A stretch of DNA of 64,000 nucleotides from Hymenobacter lucidus (GTDB lineage: Bacteria; Bacteroidota; Bacteroidia; Cytophagales; Hymenobacteraceae), in the NCBI RefSeq assembly GCF_020447265.1, contig NZ_JAJADR010000013.1, forward strand, positions 32,799-96,798, given 5' to 3'. Positions 44,332-53,072 of this stretch are shown here, one piece after another. The position numbers were made by a program, and so were the translations under genes. How positions within the stretch are numbered: position 1 is the first letter of the stretch; the number at the start of each line of letters is the position of its first letter. Under the pieces are notes generated by a model. The model saw only the letters and a list, made by a program, of their open reading frames with translations, was not told the DNA's origin and ran no database searches.

Positions 44332-45036
44332 ATGCGCTATAGCTCCCGCTTACTTACTTTTTGTATTGTTCTTGTTCTACTTTCTCTGAGTGGCTGCGAT
44401 TCTAAACCAGTGCCCCAGGCCACGAAGCCCGCGCCGGTTTTGCCCCCGGCGCATGGTGATGCACGCGAACCACTCACGCACGCCGATGCCCCGAGTGACC
44501 CCACTACCCCGCGCCGCATTATTGCCACCCTGCGCGAGGGCGTGCTGGATAATAGCCCCGTGGAGAACCCCGACCACATCTTCACTCACTTGCTGGAGCT
44601 CTACCACCACAGTGGATTGGACTTAGCGCAAGCGCAACTCCGGCAGGGAAAAGACCCGCAGCTGCGCTTAGTAGCCGATACCCTGCGCCACCGTAGCCAG
44701 CGTAACCTGGCGCAGCTTGGCAAGCTCGACTTAGACCAGCACAGCCCCGGAGCTGACTTCCGGTCCACTTCCCCCACTCGGGCCCGCGCCTTACAGCAAG
44801 TCCTGCAGCGAGTTCGGCGCACCCTTGCTACCCCGGTTAAGAACAACAGTCCAGACCAGGAATTCGCCGCATTTCTGGGCCTGTATTACCAAAGCGGGCT
44901 GTTGCTGGCGGGAACCCAGCTGCGCTACGGCCGTGAAGTCAAGCAAAAAGATCTGGCCAAGCAATGGCAGGCGGCCCAGCAGCAGGAGTGGCAGGCTGTT
45001 AAAGCCTGGCAACAGGCGACAGATACGACGCGCTAG
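44332..45036 (+). CDS. Third DUF305-like lipoprotein
   Basis: The start at 44332 (MRYSSRLLTF) gives a 234-residue lipoprotein with LSGCDSK. An upstream in-frame start at 44278 lies inside the preceding terminator. FTHLLELYHHSGLDLAQAQL follows the DUF305 spacing, with YHHSG in place of LAHHRG; a second copy sits at FAAFLGLYYQSGLLLAGTQL, where the His pair is now YY. It is thus the most worn of three DUF305-like proteins here. Likely envelope-bound; metal binding may be lost in the second repeat. Confidence 0.6.
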   Translation: MRYSSRLLTFCIVLVLLSLSGCDSKPVPQATKPAPVLPPAHGDAREPLTHADAPSDPTTPRRIIATLREGVLDNSPVENPDHIFTHLLELYHHSGLDLAQAQLRQGKDPQLRLVADTLRHRSQRNLAQLGKLDLDQHSPGADFRSTSPTRARALQQVLQRVRRTLATPVKNNSPDQEFAAFLGLYYQSGLLLAGTQLRYGREVKQKDLAKQWQAAQQQEWQAVKAWQQATDTTR

Positions 45037-45110
45037 CGTCCAACCTACTCAGCCTTCTCAGTCCAAGTAGGCTGGCGGAATTTGTGTCCCACCCCTAGAT
45101 TGCAGGAACC

Positions 45111-45245
45111 ATGAAACGCAAAGGCCTAACCGCTTGTTCAGACAGTATGTGTGAACATCATAAACCAGCGCAGAAACTTCAACGCATGGGCATCTACTTG
45201 CTGGTAGGGGTCTTGGTTCTATTGGGTCAGCTTTACAGCCAATAG
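45111..45245 (+). CDS. 44-residue small membrane protein
   Basis: A 44-codon frame with a basic, Cys/His-containing head (KRKGLTACSDSMCEHHKPA) and one hydrophobic helix (GIYLLVGVLVLLGQLY). It is a plausible small membrane protein and fills the gap before the PAP2 gene, 52 bases downstream. No family recognised. Two cysteines and two histidines in the head could bind a metal, but this is not shown. Confidence 0.45.
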   Translation: MKRKGLTACSDSMCEHHKPAQKLQRMGIYLLVGVLVLLGQLYSQ

Positions 45246-45296
45246 GTCTTGATTCTTTTAGATGGATTATCTTTCGGTATCCACCTCTGTCACCCG

Positions 45297-46124
45297 ATGC
45301 TGACTGTTCCTTTGCTATCCTTGGCCCGCTTAACCGGTGTGCTGCTGATCACTCCGTTAGCGGCGGCAGCGCAAATTTCCTATCCTGCCTCACCGCCGGT
45401 GATGGCCGACTCGTTGCCGACCCCGATTCGACCGGCGCTGCTACGCCGTGCTGCCAATTGGGCGCGGCAACCCGCCGGGTGCCGGGTGCTGGTACCCACA
45501 CTGCTGCTCAGCGCCGGGGTGCTAACGACACACCGAATCGCAGTAGTCAATTCCGATGAGGAGCTGCGCGAAGAATTGAGCGAGCATATGCCGGCGATTC
45601 GCACTACGATTGACGACCAGTTGCGTCACGCACCAGCTGCGGCGGCGCTGGGCCTGAGTTTGGTCGGGGTCAAAGGCAAGCACAGCACCGTTAATCAGGC
45701 CTTGCTGTTTGCCCTAACCTATACTATCAACAACACGCTGACCAGCAACCTGAAAAACCTGACCCGCGTGGAGCGCCCGGGGGGCAACGGCGATTTTAGC
45801 TCGTTTCCCAGCCAGCATACCAGCGCCGCCTTCTCCGCAGCTCGGTTTCTTGACCGCGAATACGGGGAAAACAGCGGCTGGTACCGGGCAGGCGGCTACT
45901 CGGTGGCTACTACCGTGGCCGCGCTGCGCCTGATAAAAGGTAACCACTGGCTTTCTGATGTATTGGCTGGAGCAGGCGTGGGCATGGCGTCTACCGAACT
46001 GGCATATTGGTTATACCCGCTTGTGCAACGTGTGTTGGTGAAAGGACTGCAAGACCGGGCCCTAGTATTGCCCTATTACCAAAGTGGGGCGGCCGGCCTG
46101 ACCGCCGTGCTGGTGCTACGCTGA
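45297..46124 (+). CDS. PAP2-family phosphatase
   Basis: A 275-residue protein; ATG 45297 begins a signal-like hydrophobic segment, while TTG 45249 adds residues of poor character. The PAP2 phosphatase motifs are present: KNLTRVERP (K-x6-RP), PSQHTS (in place of PSGH), and HWLSDVLAG holding the catalytic His. The third motif lacks its usual SR pair, reading LRLIKGNH. It likely acts on lipid phosphates or undecaprenyl diphosphate at the periplasmic face. Confidence 0.85.
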   Translation: MLTVPLLSLARLTGVLLITPLAAAAQISYPASPPVMADSLPTPIRPALLRRAANWARQPAGCRVLVPTLLLSAGVLTTHRIAVVNSDEELREELSEHMPAIRTTIDDQLRHAPAAAALGLSLVGVKGKHSTVNQALLFALTYTINNTLTSNLKNLTRVERPGGNGDFSSFPSQHTSAAFSAARFLDREYGENSGWYRAGGYSVATTVAALRLIKGNHWLSDVLAGAGVGMASTELAYWLYPLVQRVLVKGLQDRALVLPYYQSGAAGLTAVLVLR

Positions 46125-46355
46125 TCAGGTCAACCGAAATGCGACTTGGCGAACATAGTCTGGAAAAGAGGACTGTACACCAGGTGGGGCAATCCGGCCG
46201 CATTTATTTGATGTGACGCACCAGGTTTACCCCCTAGTCAACACAATAAACTTCTGGCGCGGCAGTATCCCCAGAAACCGGGCCGCAACGATGTTTTTCC
46301 TAGCGGCCCCTCTTTTCAGCGTCAGTTTTGGCGCGAGCCCTAGCCATTCATTTTT

Positions 46356-46673
46356 TCACACTGCTCCGGTGGCAAACTCTTTGGGCAGTGCCAGTGCGTA
46401 TGTCTTTATCTGAGCAAACGCCTGGGAATTGAGGCGGGCCGTCACTTGATAGAGGCCAAATGAGGGCTTCTCGAAGGTGGCCGTCAGCGTAAAATAAGAT
46501 CCTTGGGTGATGAGAAACCGGCGGCCCAGCCGTTCGGGCTCTTTGCGTGAGGCTTGGATGTAGGGCTTGAGCCGCCGTGCTACTTCGGTTTCAGGCATCT
46601 CGTCGCTTAACAGCATGTCTAGCAGCAAATCAAAGAGCTGAATGGGGGATTTTTCCGGAGAGGGCTTGGTCAC
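46356..46673 (-). CDS. Hypothetical protein
   Basis: A 105-residue frame with an N-terminal helix (IQLFDLLLDMLLSDEMPETEVARRL) and a beta-rich C-terminal part (ITQGSYFTLTATFEKPSFGLYQVTARL). No signal peptide and no family that I recognise. It lies between the PAP2 and L,D-transpeptidase genes on the opposite strand. The composition is protein-like, so I keep it with modest confidence. Confidence 0.5.
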   Translation of the reverse strand: MTKPSPEKSPIQLFDLLLDMLLSDEMPETEVARRLKPYIQASRKEPERLGRRFLITQGSYFTLTATFEKPSFGLYQVTARLNSQAFAQIKTYALALPKEFATGAV

Positions 46674-46813
46674 ACGAACGGGGATGTGGGGTTATAGAGG
46701 CTGTGGGGGGGCGCAGGAAGAGACCAGGCAAAAGAACGCAACAATTCCGCATAGAGGCTAAAAAAAGCTGGTGTGTTTTTTGGATAATGCTCCCTGTTCT
46801 CATTTTCCCTGCC

Positions 46814-47662
46814 ATGAAAAACAGCATTAGCTTCCGTTGCCTGCTCCTAGTAGGCCAAAGGGGCGCGGTTATCTTCTCCATTCTGACGGCGCTATGGCTG
46901 GCAACCTCTTGCTCCGCGCCTAGTACTCCCGCCGTAACGACTTCCCGTCCGTCTACCGTTTCATTGCCGGTTAGCGCTCCGTTTGAAGTCCCCTCGCCCC
47001 CGGCTACTCCCGGCCACGTGCCGGCATTCGATGCGCAGGTGCGGCGGCAATACGCTGCCTTGGGAGCGCAGCAACAAGGTCTACGGTACGAGTTGTTCGA
47101 GCAGGCCCTGACCGGCTACCTGAACCTGCGCCGGCAGGGCAAAGCACCCGCGGAACCGCAACGTCTGGCCGTGATTGACTTCGACCTGCCCTCCACCGAA
47201 AAGCGACTCTGGGTACTGGACCTGGCCAACAACCAGGTGCTGTTTCGCACGTTGGTGGCGCACGGCAACAACTCGGGCCAGCGGGAGGCCACGCGGTTTT
47301 CCAACACGAATAACAGCCATATGAGCAGCCTGGGCTTCTACGTTACCGGCAGCACCTACGTGGGCAAACATGGCCGCTCGCTGCGCCTGAACGGCCTGGA
47401 TGCAGGATTTAACTCCAACGCGGCGGCCCGAGCAATCGTGGTGCATGGGGCCTCCTACGTGAGTCAGGCCATCATTCAGCAAACCGGGCGGCTCGGCCGC
47501 AGCCAGGGTTGCCCGGCCCTGCCCCTGGACCTCTACGAGCCGATCATTGACTCGCTGCAGAATGGCGCCGCGCTGTTCATTTACAAGTCGGACGCTGGCT
47601 ACACCTCCCCGTATCTGGACGAGCAGGCAGCGAGCGCAATGATGGGTGGCCTGTCGTCGTAG
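46814..47662 (+). CDS. Murein L,D-transpeptidase catalytic domain lipoprotein
   Basis: The start at 46814 (MKNSISFRC) gives 282 residues with a signal peptide ending in a lipobox-like ATSCSA. From ~110 on, the L,D-transpeptidase (YkuD-related) domain shows LAVIDFDLPSTEKRLWVLDL, HGNNSG, the catalytic HGA (~210) and GRSQGCPALP with the nucleophile Cys (~231). Such enzymes crosslink peptidoglycan or anchor lipoproteins. An upstream frame to 46577 is unlikely coding. Confidence 0.85.
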   Translation: MKNSISFRCLLLVGQRGAVIFSILTALWLATSCSAPSTPAVTTSRPSTVSLPVSAPFEVPSPPATPGHVPAFDAQVRRQYAALGAQQQGLRYELFEQALTGYLNLRRQGKAPAEPQRLAVIDFDLPSTEKRLWVLDLANNQVLFRTLVAHGNNSGQREATRFSNTNNSHMSSLGFYVTGSTYVGKHGRSLRLNGLDAGFNSNAAARAIVVHGASYVSQAIIQQTGRLGRSQGCPALPLDLYEPIIDSLQNGAALFIYKSDAGYTSPYLDEQAASAMMGGLSS

Positions 47663-47697
47663 AGATACTTGCCGCAGAACCCTGCGCCCAACTAGCT

Positions 47698-48681
47698 TTA
47701 AAAAGCTACGCGGATGTTAATGGTAGTCCACCGATGGGTTCGGGAGCCCGTGAATTCCGGTGAAATCCACGTCAGAGCCGTTTCTACCCGCACGCCTGCG
47801 TAGCCCAGTCCCAACGTGCCGGTACTCTGCGCCACCGCCCGGCTCACAGCCGACGCCGGCAGCACGTAAGGATTGCGGCGGTTGAAGAGCCCACCCTGCA
47901 GGGTGGCGTTGTAGCCTACCAAGCGGCCTTCCACCTGCGCCTGCCCGTAGGCCTGCACCCGCCCGTGCGGGCGACGGGCTGCCCGGCCCGCGACGCCAAG
48001 CCCCTCAAAAGTAAGTTGGCGCCAGCCCACCCGCAGGGTGGTGCCCGCGGCCGCGTAGGTTTGCAGCGTCCCCAGCGAGGCCGAGGCCGAACCATTAAGT
48101 TCGGCCACTCGCCCCAGGGCCAGCAGCTGCTTTTCCACCTGGGCTTCGTAGCCCAGCACTACGTCGGTTTGCACCTGATAATCCCAGCCACGCGGTGTGG
48201 GAGCACCCAGCAGTTCGTGAAACTTGGTCTGGAAGCCTTTGGCTCCGGCCGCTGGCCCCAAAATGCCCACGTTCAGGGCCGTGGTTACCCGCAGGTGGCG
48301 GCTGGTGTGGGTGGCCACGCGCAGCAGGTCGGCGTAGATGTAGGAGGCGTAGGGTCGGTCTCCAACCCGGATGAAGGGGTCTTGAATGCGCAGGGGCGTA
48401 AAACCGTCGTAGTGCAGGCGAATGCCATGATGCAGGGTGCTGCCGGCCGGCACCGGCCCCAGAATACGGTTCACCGGAGAGTGTTGCAGCGCCGGGCTTA
48501 CCAGCAGTAGCGTCATGCCTTGGGTGTAATAGTAGTCAGTCCGCAGAAACGCATCGTTGGCAAAGGAATAGTCGAGCAATCGGTCTGCGCTGACTTGCGT
48601 GCTGTCCCTGAGCAGTTGCGCCTGCGCACCGCTGGAGCCTAGCCCAATCAGCAATAGTAATCCGCAAAGACAACGCATCAT
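47698..48681 (-). CDS. lpxR: LpxR-like lipid A deacylase (DUF2219)
   Basis: A 327-residue outer-membrane beta-barrel with signal peptide (ending GAQA). DUF2219/LpxR features include YSFANDAFLRTDYYYTQG near the N-terminus, and RPYASYIYADL with the conserved pair of residues, then GILGPAAGAKGFQTKFHELLG. LpxR removes the 3'-acyloxyacyl group of lipid A, a Ca-dependent reaction. It is convergent with the L,D-transpeptidase gene. It likely modifies the outer leaflet under envelope stress. Confidence 0.85.
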   Translation of the reverse strand: MMRCLCGLLLLIGLGSSGAQAQLLRDSTQVSADRLLDYSFANDAFLRTDYYYTQGMTLLLVSPALQHSPVNRILGPVPAGSTLHHGIRLHYDGFTPLRIQDPFIRVGDRPYASYIYADLLRVATHTSRHLRVTTALNVGILGPAAGAKGFQTKFHELLGAPTPRGWDYQVQTDVVLGYEAQVEKQLLALGRVAELNGSASASLGTLQTYAAAGTTLRVGWRQLTFEGLGVAGRAARRPHGRVQAYGQAQVEGRLVGYNATLQGGLFNRRNPYVLPASAVSRAVAQSTGTLGLGYAGVRVETALTWISPEFTGSRTHRWTTINIRVAF

Positions 48682-48869
48682 GATGAAGAGTACACAGTGG
48701 TAAGGGTACCTACGCCGCAGCCCTTGGGTTTGGGTTGCGGGCTCGAGTTGTCAGCAAGAAATTCTTGCCCGCTGTTGGATGAGCCGGTCCGCAGTAGGAC
48801 TAGATAATTCCAGCGCCTGTTTCCTATCTAATGCGATTTATTATTACGTAACCCGTACTTTCAGGTACC

Positions 48870-49241
48870 ATGCAAACCCTGCTTCTGCCTTCCGCGCTAC
48901 GGCCATATTTCTACCAGGAACTGCAAGCGGCTCGAACCGCCTATGCCCGGCAGGATGCGGCCGGCGCGTTTCAGCACCTGGAGCGGGCCCACGTGCTCGG
49001 GCAGCGCTGGGCCGTGTCCCATACGCAGGTGCACCTGCTCATGCTCTGGCACGGCCTGCGCACACGCAACGGACGCGAAATCCTGGGCCAGCTGCCCCGC
49101 ATTGTGTTGGGTTTTCTGGGCTCGCTGGTGGGACGGGTACCCACGGGTAATACTGGTGGGGCCAACGTCAAAGCCGAGCAGCTCATGCCCATTCCCACGG
49201 ATTTACAGGCGCTACTCACCCCACAGCCGGAATCACGATAA
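48870..49241 (+). CDS. DUF3703 protein
   Basis: A 123-residue helical protein. AYARQDAAGAFQHLERAHVLGQ, then HLLMLWHGLRTRNGREILGQLPR and PTGNTGGANV match the DUF3703 pattern, a short family often found beside metal or mercury genes. It has no signal peptide. It begins ~190 bases after the divergent lpxR-like gene and converges with arsS. Function unknown. Confidence 0.85.
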   Translation: MQTLLLPSALRPYFYQELQAARTAYARQDAAGAFQHLERAHVLGQRWAVSHTQVHLLMLWHGLRTRNGREILGQLPRIVLGFLGSLVGRVPTGNTGGANVKAEQLMPIPTDLQALLTPQPESR

Positions 49242-49310
49242 CGTCGCTAGAAAGGGCCCGTGATTCCTGGGTATCGGCAGCGCCCCAAATGTCAAAGCCA
49301 TAAAAGGGCA

Positions 49311-50357
49311 TCAAGCGGTAGTTCCCCCGCAGCTGGAGCCGCTGCCGGCAGTGCAACCGTAGCAATGCTGGTTCACTACCACGGCCCGCCCAGCCAGGGT
49401 GGTGGCATCAAAATCGCGGATGTGCTGCACGGAGCTGGCCACGCGCAACTCCAGCATCTGGTTGAAGTCACAGTCGTAGAGGTAGCCGTCCCAACTCACG
49501 GAAATCGTGTTGCGGCACATCACCCCGGCTGCCGCCACGGGATTGAAGGCACCCACCAGCTTTTCCATGTAGCCCGCGTAGTTGCCCGACTCGATGAGAA
49601 AGTCCAGATAGCGGCTCACGGGAAGGTTGGTAATGGCAAACAGCTCATTGAATACGATGCCGAAGTCCTTGCCCAGGGCGCGCTTAAACTGATCCTGCAG
49701 GCCTTTCTGCGCGCCGGGCAGAAAGGCACCGTTGGGGTTGTAGACTAGGTTCAGCGTCAGCCCGGAGCCGGGCTGGCCGTAGCCGACGGCGTTGAGCATC
49801 TTCAGCGCCCGGATAGAATCCTCAAATACCCCGTCGCCGCGCTGGCGGTCCGTCGTCTTGGCGTTGTAGAAGGGCAGAGAGCTGACCACTTCCACCCCGT
49901 GCCGTTTAAAAAATTCGGGCAAGTCGTAATACTTCTTGTTGGCCACGATGATGGTCAGGTTGCAGCGCACCAGCACCTTGCGCCCCAATGCGTGGAGCTG
50001 CTCGACAAACCAGCGAAAATCCGGGTTCATCTCCGGGGCCCCGCCGGTCAGGTCCACTGTCAGAATATCGGTCTGGGCCAGCGCGTCCAGGCACAGCTGC
50101 ATCGTCTCGCGGGTCATGATTTCCTTGCGGTCGGGGCTGGCATCGACGTGGCAGTGCTTACAGACCTGGTTGCACATCTTGCCCACGTTGATTTGCAGCA
50201 CGGCCGGGGCCACCGGCCGGAGCGGGAACAGCCCAGCGCTCTGCAGCTTTTCGTGGAACAGGGGCAGGTGCAGCGTCTCGGCTACCTCCTGGCGCAGCAC
50301 CGTGAGTTGAAAGGACGAGTCGGCCAGTTGGTGGCCCGTGGCCTTAAGTGATTTCAT
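49311..50357 (-). CDS. arsS: ArsS arsenosugar radical SAM enzyme
   Basis: A 348-residue radical SAM enzyme of the ArsS family, which transfers the 5'-deoxyadenosyl group to dimethylarsinous acid in arsenosugar synthesis. The Fe-S motif is C62-x3-C66-x2-C69 (CNQVCKHC), SAM contacts are in DLTGGAPEMN, and the C-terminal tail shows CYGCTAGSGSSCGG. It is last in a minus-strand run of BamA-like, glycosyltransferase, epimerase and SDR genes. No arsM methyltransferase, which would supply the substrate, is seen in the window. Confidence 0.93.
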   Translation of the reverse strand: MKSLKATGHQLADSSFQLTVLRQEVAETLHLPLFHEKLQSAGLFPLRPVAPAVLQINVGKMCNQVCKHCHVDASPDRKEIMTRETMQLCLDALAQTDILTVDLTGGAPEMNPDFRWFVEQLHALGRKVLVRCNLTIIVANKKYYDLPEFFKRHGVEVVSSLPFYNAKTTDRQRGDGVFEDSIRALKMLNAVGYGQPGSGLTLNLVYNPNGAFLPGAQKGLQDQFKRALGKDFGIVFNELFAITNLPVSRYLDFLIESGNYAGYMEKLVGAFNPVAAAGVMCRNTISVSWDGYLYDCDFNQMLELRVASSVQHIRDFDATTLAGRAVVVNQHCYGCTAGSGSSCGGTTA

Positions 50358-50435
50358 CGGAAGGAGAAGCAGTGGATGCCAGCGCGTGCGCCAGACGTAC
50401 GGGATTGCGCCCCGGCCCGGATTAGCCCATCGGGG

Positions 50436-51338
50436 TTATTCGTAGAAATGCCGCAGGCGGCGGGTGGTCGTCAGCACAATCCAGTCCCCCAGACGGGGCA
50501 GGTAGGTGTGCACCAGCACGATAAGCTTGCCCAGGGCCGAGAGGACAGTGCGTGACCGGCGCCGACGGATATGGCCCAGAATGAGAGCAGCAACTTCGGC
50601 CTGGCTTTTCTGCCAACGCGGGGGGCGGTGGGCAATGGGTACGGGCTCCCCCGTGGCACTAAGAACCCGTTTCTCCGGGTCGTTCTGGGTGAAGCCGATG
50701 TGCACCACGCCGAAGTGAATGCCGGTGTGGGCCAGCTCCAGCCGCAGCGTGTGGGCCAGGTTAGCCACGGCCGCTTTGCCCGCGCAGTAGGCCGAGCCGC
50801 TGGGCATACCGTTCAGGGCCGAGATAGAGGAAATAAACGTCACGCTGCCCCGCGTCCGGGTCAGGTACGGCAGCGCGGCTTTCAGCGGGTACACAGTCCC
50901 GTAGACATTGCTGTCGAGCACCTGGCGGAACACCTCCGGCTGCATATCGGCAAAGTAGGCCCGCTGCGAAATGCTGGCGTTCGTCACCAGAATGTCCAAC
51001 TGCCCGAAGGCTTGGATAGCCGTGGCCACCAGCTGCTCACACGCGGCGTAGTCTGTCACGTCGGCCACGCAGCTGGCTACGGCAAACCCGGCCGCCGCGA
51101 AGTCCAGGCGGGTTTGCTCCAGGCGCTCCGGCTGGCGGCCGTTGAGGACCACGGCCGCCCCCTGCTGGCACAGCGCGCGGGCCGTTTCCCGCCCAATGCC
51201 CGATTCGGAGCCCGTTACCACGGCGACTTTGCCGACAAACGGCCCGGTACCCGGCGGCAGGAGCTGCCGCGCCGCTCTGGAAGCTGCGGGCGCCGCCTCG
51301 GCAGCGACGATGGGAGGCTGCGGGGAGGCATCAAACAT
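50436..51338 (-). CDS. SDR oxidoreductase of arsenosugar cluster
   Basis: A 300-residue short-chain dehydrogenase with TGSESGIGRE for cofactor, VTNAS at ~125, the catalytic ISSISALNG and YCAGK. The C-terminal ~30 residues (LGKLIVLVHTYLPRLGDWIVL) are hydrophobic and may sit on the membrane. Its start overlaps the end of the epimerase gene by 8 bases. With the glycosyltransferase and ArsS it likely tailors the ribose or aglycone of an arsenosugar; the actual substrate is unknown. Confidence 0.85.
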   Translation of the reverse strand: MFDASPQPPIVAAEAAPAASRAARQLLPPGTGPFVGKVAVVTGSESGIGRETARALCQQGAAVVLNGRQPERLEQTRLDFAAAGFAVASCVADVTDYAACEQLVATAIQAFGQLDILVTNASISQRAYFADMQPEVFRQVLDSNVYGTVYPLKAALPYLTRTRGSVTFISSISALNGMPSGSAYCAGKAAVANLAHTLRLELAHTGIHFGVVHIGFTQNDPEKRVLSATGEPVPIAHRPPRWQKSQAEVAALILGHIRRRRSRTVLSALGKLIVLVHTYLPRLGDWIVLTTTRRLRHFYE

Positions 51339-52335
51339 AGTGATGGGCTTTAAACCAGTGAAACGCTTCGGAAATGGCCTTTTCGAGCTCTGTCTGCGGC
51401 AAGCCCAGCTCCGTGCGGGCTTTGTGCACGTTAAAGTAGTGGCCGTCGCCGGCCACGGCTACCATCGACGCGTTGAGCCGCGCTGGGTGACCCGTCAGGC
51501 GCGCCTGCACGTCGCAGGCCGCGCCGTAAAGCCGGGCCAGCGGTGCCGGTACCGGCCAGACCGGCGGGCGCACGCCCATTTGACGCGCCATCAGCGCAAA
51601 TGCTTCCCGGTAGCTGAGGTTTTTATTGCCCAGAATGTAGGACTCACCGATTCTGCCCATGCTCAGCGCGTTGACGGTGGCCACGGCCACGTCGCGCACG
51701 TGCACATAGTTCTTGCCGCCAGGCGGGTAGCCCGGCAGCTTGCCGCGGTACAACTCCAGCAGTAGGGCGTTGGAGGTCGGCTTGGCGTCGCCCGGTCCCA
51801 GCATGAAGGTGGGATGCACCAGCACGGCTGGCAGCTGCCATTCGGCCACGGCCTGCAGTACCCGGTTGGTGGCGGCCCGCTTGCTGTCCATGTAATCCAG
51901 GCCGTAGCGCTGCCCGGCGTAGGGACGGGTTTCATCGCCGGGCTGCAGACGGCTGCCGAAGCCGAAAACGTTGGCCGTGCCCACGTATACAAACCGTTGA
52001 ACACCTGCCTGCCGGGCCAGCCGCAGGATGGTTTCGGTGCCCCCGTCGTTTACGGCCCACACGGCCGGGTTGCGGGCGGGGTTCACCTCGGCCCGGGCCG
52101 CCGCGTGGATGATGGCCGCGCAGCCCTGGGCCAGGCCGAACAGCGACGCCGGCTCGCAGAGGTCGCCCATACGAACGTCGACGCCCAGTGAGGACAGGGG
52201 CGGTAGGGGAAAAGAAGCTGGTGCCCTGCCAGGCCGCACCAGCGCCCGCACCGAATGGCCCCGCTGCAGGAGCTCCAGCACGAGGTGGCGGCCCAGAAAG
52301 CCGCCGGCACCGGTCACCAGCACGGGCCCTTGCAT
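51331..52335 (-). CDS. NAD-dependent epimerase/dehydratase
   Basis: A 334-residue extended SDR: TGAGGFLGRHL for cofactor, YVGTANVFG at the catalytic Thr/Ser, and YMDSK as YxxxK. It is close to the HpnA/3-beta-hydroxysteroid dehydrogenase-like group (FGLAQGCAAIIHAAA). The end of the glycosyltransferase gene meets its start at one base (52335). A sugar-nucleotide or steroid-like oxidation step in the arsenosugar or arsenolipid path is possible but unproven. Confidence 0.85.
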   Translation of the reverse strand: MQGPVLVTGAGGFLGRHLVLELLQRGHSVRALVRPGRAPASFPLPPLSSLGVDVRMGDLCEPASLFGLAQGCAAIIHAAARAEVNPARNPAVWAVNDGGTETILRLARQAGVQRFVYVGTANVFGFGSRLQPGDETRPYAGQRYGLDYMDSKRAATNRVLQAVAEWQLPAVLVHPTFMLGPGDAKPTSNALLLELYRGKLPGYPPGGKNYVHVRDVAVATVNALSMGRIGESYILGNKNLSYREAFALMARQMGVRPPVWPVPAPLARLYGAACDVQARLTGHPARLNASMVAVAGDGHYFNVHKARTELGLPQTELEKAISEAFHWFKAHHYV

Positions 52336-53027
52336 CAGCGGTAGTTGAGCAAGGCCTTATAGGTGCGGGCAATGCGCGGGGGCGACACCTTGAGAAAGAA
52401 CATGGAAAAGGCCGTCAGGTTGGCCAGCTGCACGCGCAGCCACGAGTTGGTTTCGTACTTGCGGGCCGACACGACCACGTCGTGGGGCACAATCAGAAAG
52501 CGGGCCCGCCGCCGGATGCGGCGGATGATGTCAAAATCCTCCATGATGCAGTAGTGCTCATCGAAGCCGCCGAGCTCGTCGAACAAGGCGCGGGTGATGA
52601 ACAGCGTCTGGTCGCCCCCGCGGCTCATGATGCCCGCGAAGCGGGTGCCGTAGCTGTTCAGGCGCAGCAGGGGGTGGGAGGAGTCGAAGCGGAACCGGTA
52701 GCAGCCGGCCGGGTAGCCGTCGCGCACGGCCCGGCGCACGGTGGTAATATAGCCGGGGTGAATACCCACGTCGGCGTGCACGAAGTACAGAATGTCGCCC
52801 GTAGCGTGGCGGGCGCCATAATTCATCTGGCCCGCCCGCCCAGGTTTAGGCGACAGCAGCACCGTGGCACCGGCGCGCTGGGCGGCCTCTACCGTGCCAT
52901 CTTTGCTCCCGGCGTCGACCACGATAACTTCCACGGTGTAGCTTGGATCGTGGCGACGCAGCTCCTCTACCAGGCGCCCGATGTTGTCGGCTTCGTTATA
53001 GGTGGGGATGATAACGCTCAGCAGCAT
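52335..53027 (-). CDS. Arsenosugar-associated glycosyltransferase (TIGR04283)
   Basis: A 230-residue GT2 family glycosyltransferase. SVIIPTYNEADNI, VVDAGSKDGT, the metal-binding HADVG and FDEHYCIMEDFDI match the TIGR04283 glycosyltransferases that are gene neighbours of arsS. The fold is GT-A and cytosolic. It starts 45 bases after the BamA-like gene and shares an end base with the epimerase. It presumably adds a sugar to an arsenosugar or related lipid precursor. Confidence 0.9.
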   Translation of the reverse strand: MLLSVIIPTYNEADNIGRLVEELRRHDPSYTVEVIVVDAGSKDGTVEAAQRAGATVLLSPKPGRAGQMNYGARHATGDILYFVHADVGIHPGYITTVRRAVRDGYPAGCYRFRFDSSHPLLRLNSYGTRFAGIMSRGGDQTLFITRALFDELGGFDEHYCIMEDFDIIRRIRRRARFLIVPHDVVVSARKYETNSWLRVQLANLTAFSMFFLKVSPPRIARTYKALLNYR

Positions 53028-53072
53028 ACGGCAAGGGAATGGTCAGGGAAATGGTCGAGATGTAAAAATGCG

